DNA of 5,854 nucleotides from Bacillota bacterium (GTDB taxonomy: Bacteria; Bacillota; Sulfobacillia; JAJZYS01; JAJYTV01): contig JAJYTV010000132.1 of the NCBI GenBank assembly GCA_021792885.1, forward strand, positions 1 to 5,854, written 5' to 3'. The position numbers and the translations under genes were made by a program. The notes below the pieces were generated by a model that made no database searches, was not told where the DNA came from, and saw nothing but the letters and a program-made list of their open reading frames with translations. This document shows positions 5,414 through 5,854 of this stretch, piece by piece (the first letter of the stretch is position 1; each line of letters starts with the position of its first letter).

Positions 5414-5854
5414 TTGCACGCGCAAGAGATCACGCAAGAACTCCTCGCCCTGCTGCAGATCGCATCCCCGACCGGCCGGGCGACCCCCGCCGCGGACTAC
5501 TGCGCAGAGCGTCTCGCCGCGTTCGGCCTGCCCGTCGCGCGCACGGCGCGCGGCGGCGTCGTCGCAACGGTCGAGGGACAGAGCGCCTCCCCCGCGCAGG
5601 CCCTCACCGCGCACGTCGACACCCTGGGCGCGATGGTCGCCGAGATCCTCGCGGACGGCCGCCTGCGCCTCACGCCGCTCGGCGGGCTGCCCGCCCTCTC
5701 GTGCGACGGCGCGTATGTCGAGGTCCTGACCCGGCGCGGCCCCGTGACCGGCACGATCCTGCCGAAGTACGCGTCCGCGCACGTCTTCGGCCCGCGCTTC
5801 GAGGAGCTCAAGCGCACATGGACCGAAATGCGCCTGCGCCTCGACGCGAAGGTC
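5414..5854 (+). CDS. M42-family metallopeptidase (glutamyl/deblocking aminopeptidase type), N-terminal part
   Basis: The frame runs from TTG 5414 to the right edge without a stop (147 residues of an expected ~350). It shows the N-terminal M42 pattern: an opening helix, SPTG (18-21), then the metal-ligand motif AHVDTLGAMV (66-75) with His67 and Asp69 as the likely first zinc/cobalt ligands. After it come DGRLRLTPLGG (81-91), a GTILP strand (113-117), an SAHV segment (121-124) and an RLD strand (142-144). These later stretches recall the YhfE-like and NAGGN-associated M42 subgroups. M42 enzymes are cytoplasmic, usually tetrahedral dodecamers that trim N-terminal residues from peptides. The remaining ligands and catalytic Glu lie beyond the window, so activity cannot be confirmed. 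Transcribed divergently from the ger operon; peptide recycling during outgrowth would fit but is speculative. An automated ATG-only search would miss this start. Confidence 0.88.
   Translation, partial: MHAQEITQELLALLQIASPTGRATPAADYCAERLAAFGLPVARTARGGVVATVEGQSASPAQALTAHVDTLGAMVAEILADGRLRLTPLGGLPALSCDGAYVEVLTRRGPVTGTILPKYASAHVFGPRFEELKRTWTEMRLRLDAKV

Overview
The window is strongly GC-rich and almost entirely coding. It carries a complete spore germinant-receptor operon on the minus strand (about 5299 down to 593). A truncated plus-strand gene lies at each end. A GerA-type receptor implies an endospore former, so the source is most likely a high-GC member of the Bacillota (for example a relative of Symbiobacterium, Thermaerobacter or Limnochordia). 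The lineage is an inference from gene content and composition, not something the sequence proves.

Layout, left to right. At 1-596 (plus) is the C-terminal part of a polytopic membrane protein of uncertain family. It converges on the minus-strand operon, and both genes end in the same CTAG palindrome at 593-596. In transcription order the operon reads GerA-type receptor subunit (5299-3710), GerC-type lipoprotein (3713-2601), GerB-type amino-acid-permease-like subunit (2604-1495), then a CorA-family divalent cation channel (1498-593). Every junction is a 4-nt ATGA or GTGA start/stop overlap, so the four proteins are probably translationally coupled and made together. A 114-bp divergent intergenic region (5300-5413) holds short direct repeats and a palindrome. 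It separates the operon from the start of an M42-family metallopeptidase gene (5414 to the window end, plus). That gene starts at TTG with a good Shine-Dalgarno.

How the genes fit together. GerA, GerB and GerC form the inner-membrane receptor of the spore: the B subunit is thought to bind the germinant, A is the ion-channel-like subunit, and C is the membrane-anchored lipoprotein. Cation release is among the first events of germination, so a CorA channel as fourth coupled cistron is the most interesting arrangement here. The GerA and GerC subunits are divergent: GerA departs from usual family motifs and GerC has an HxxCxxC motif. No RNA genes, CRISPR, insertion sequences or intrinsic terminators were seen.
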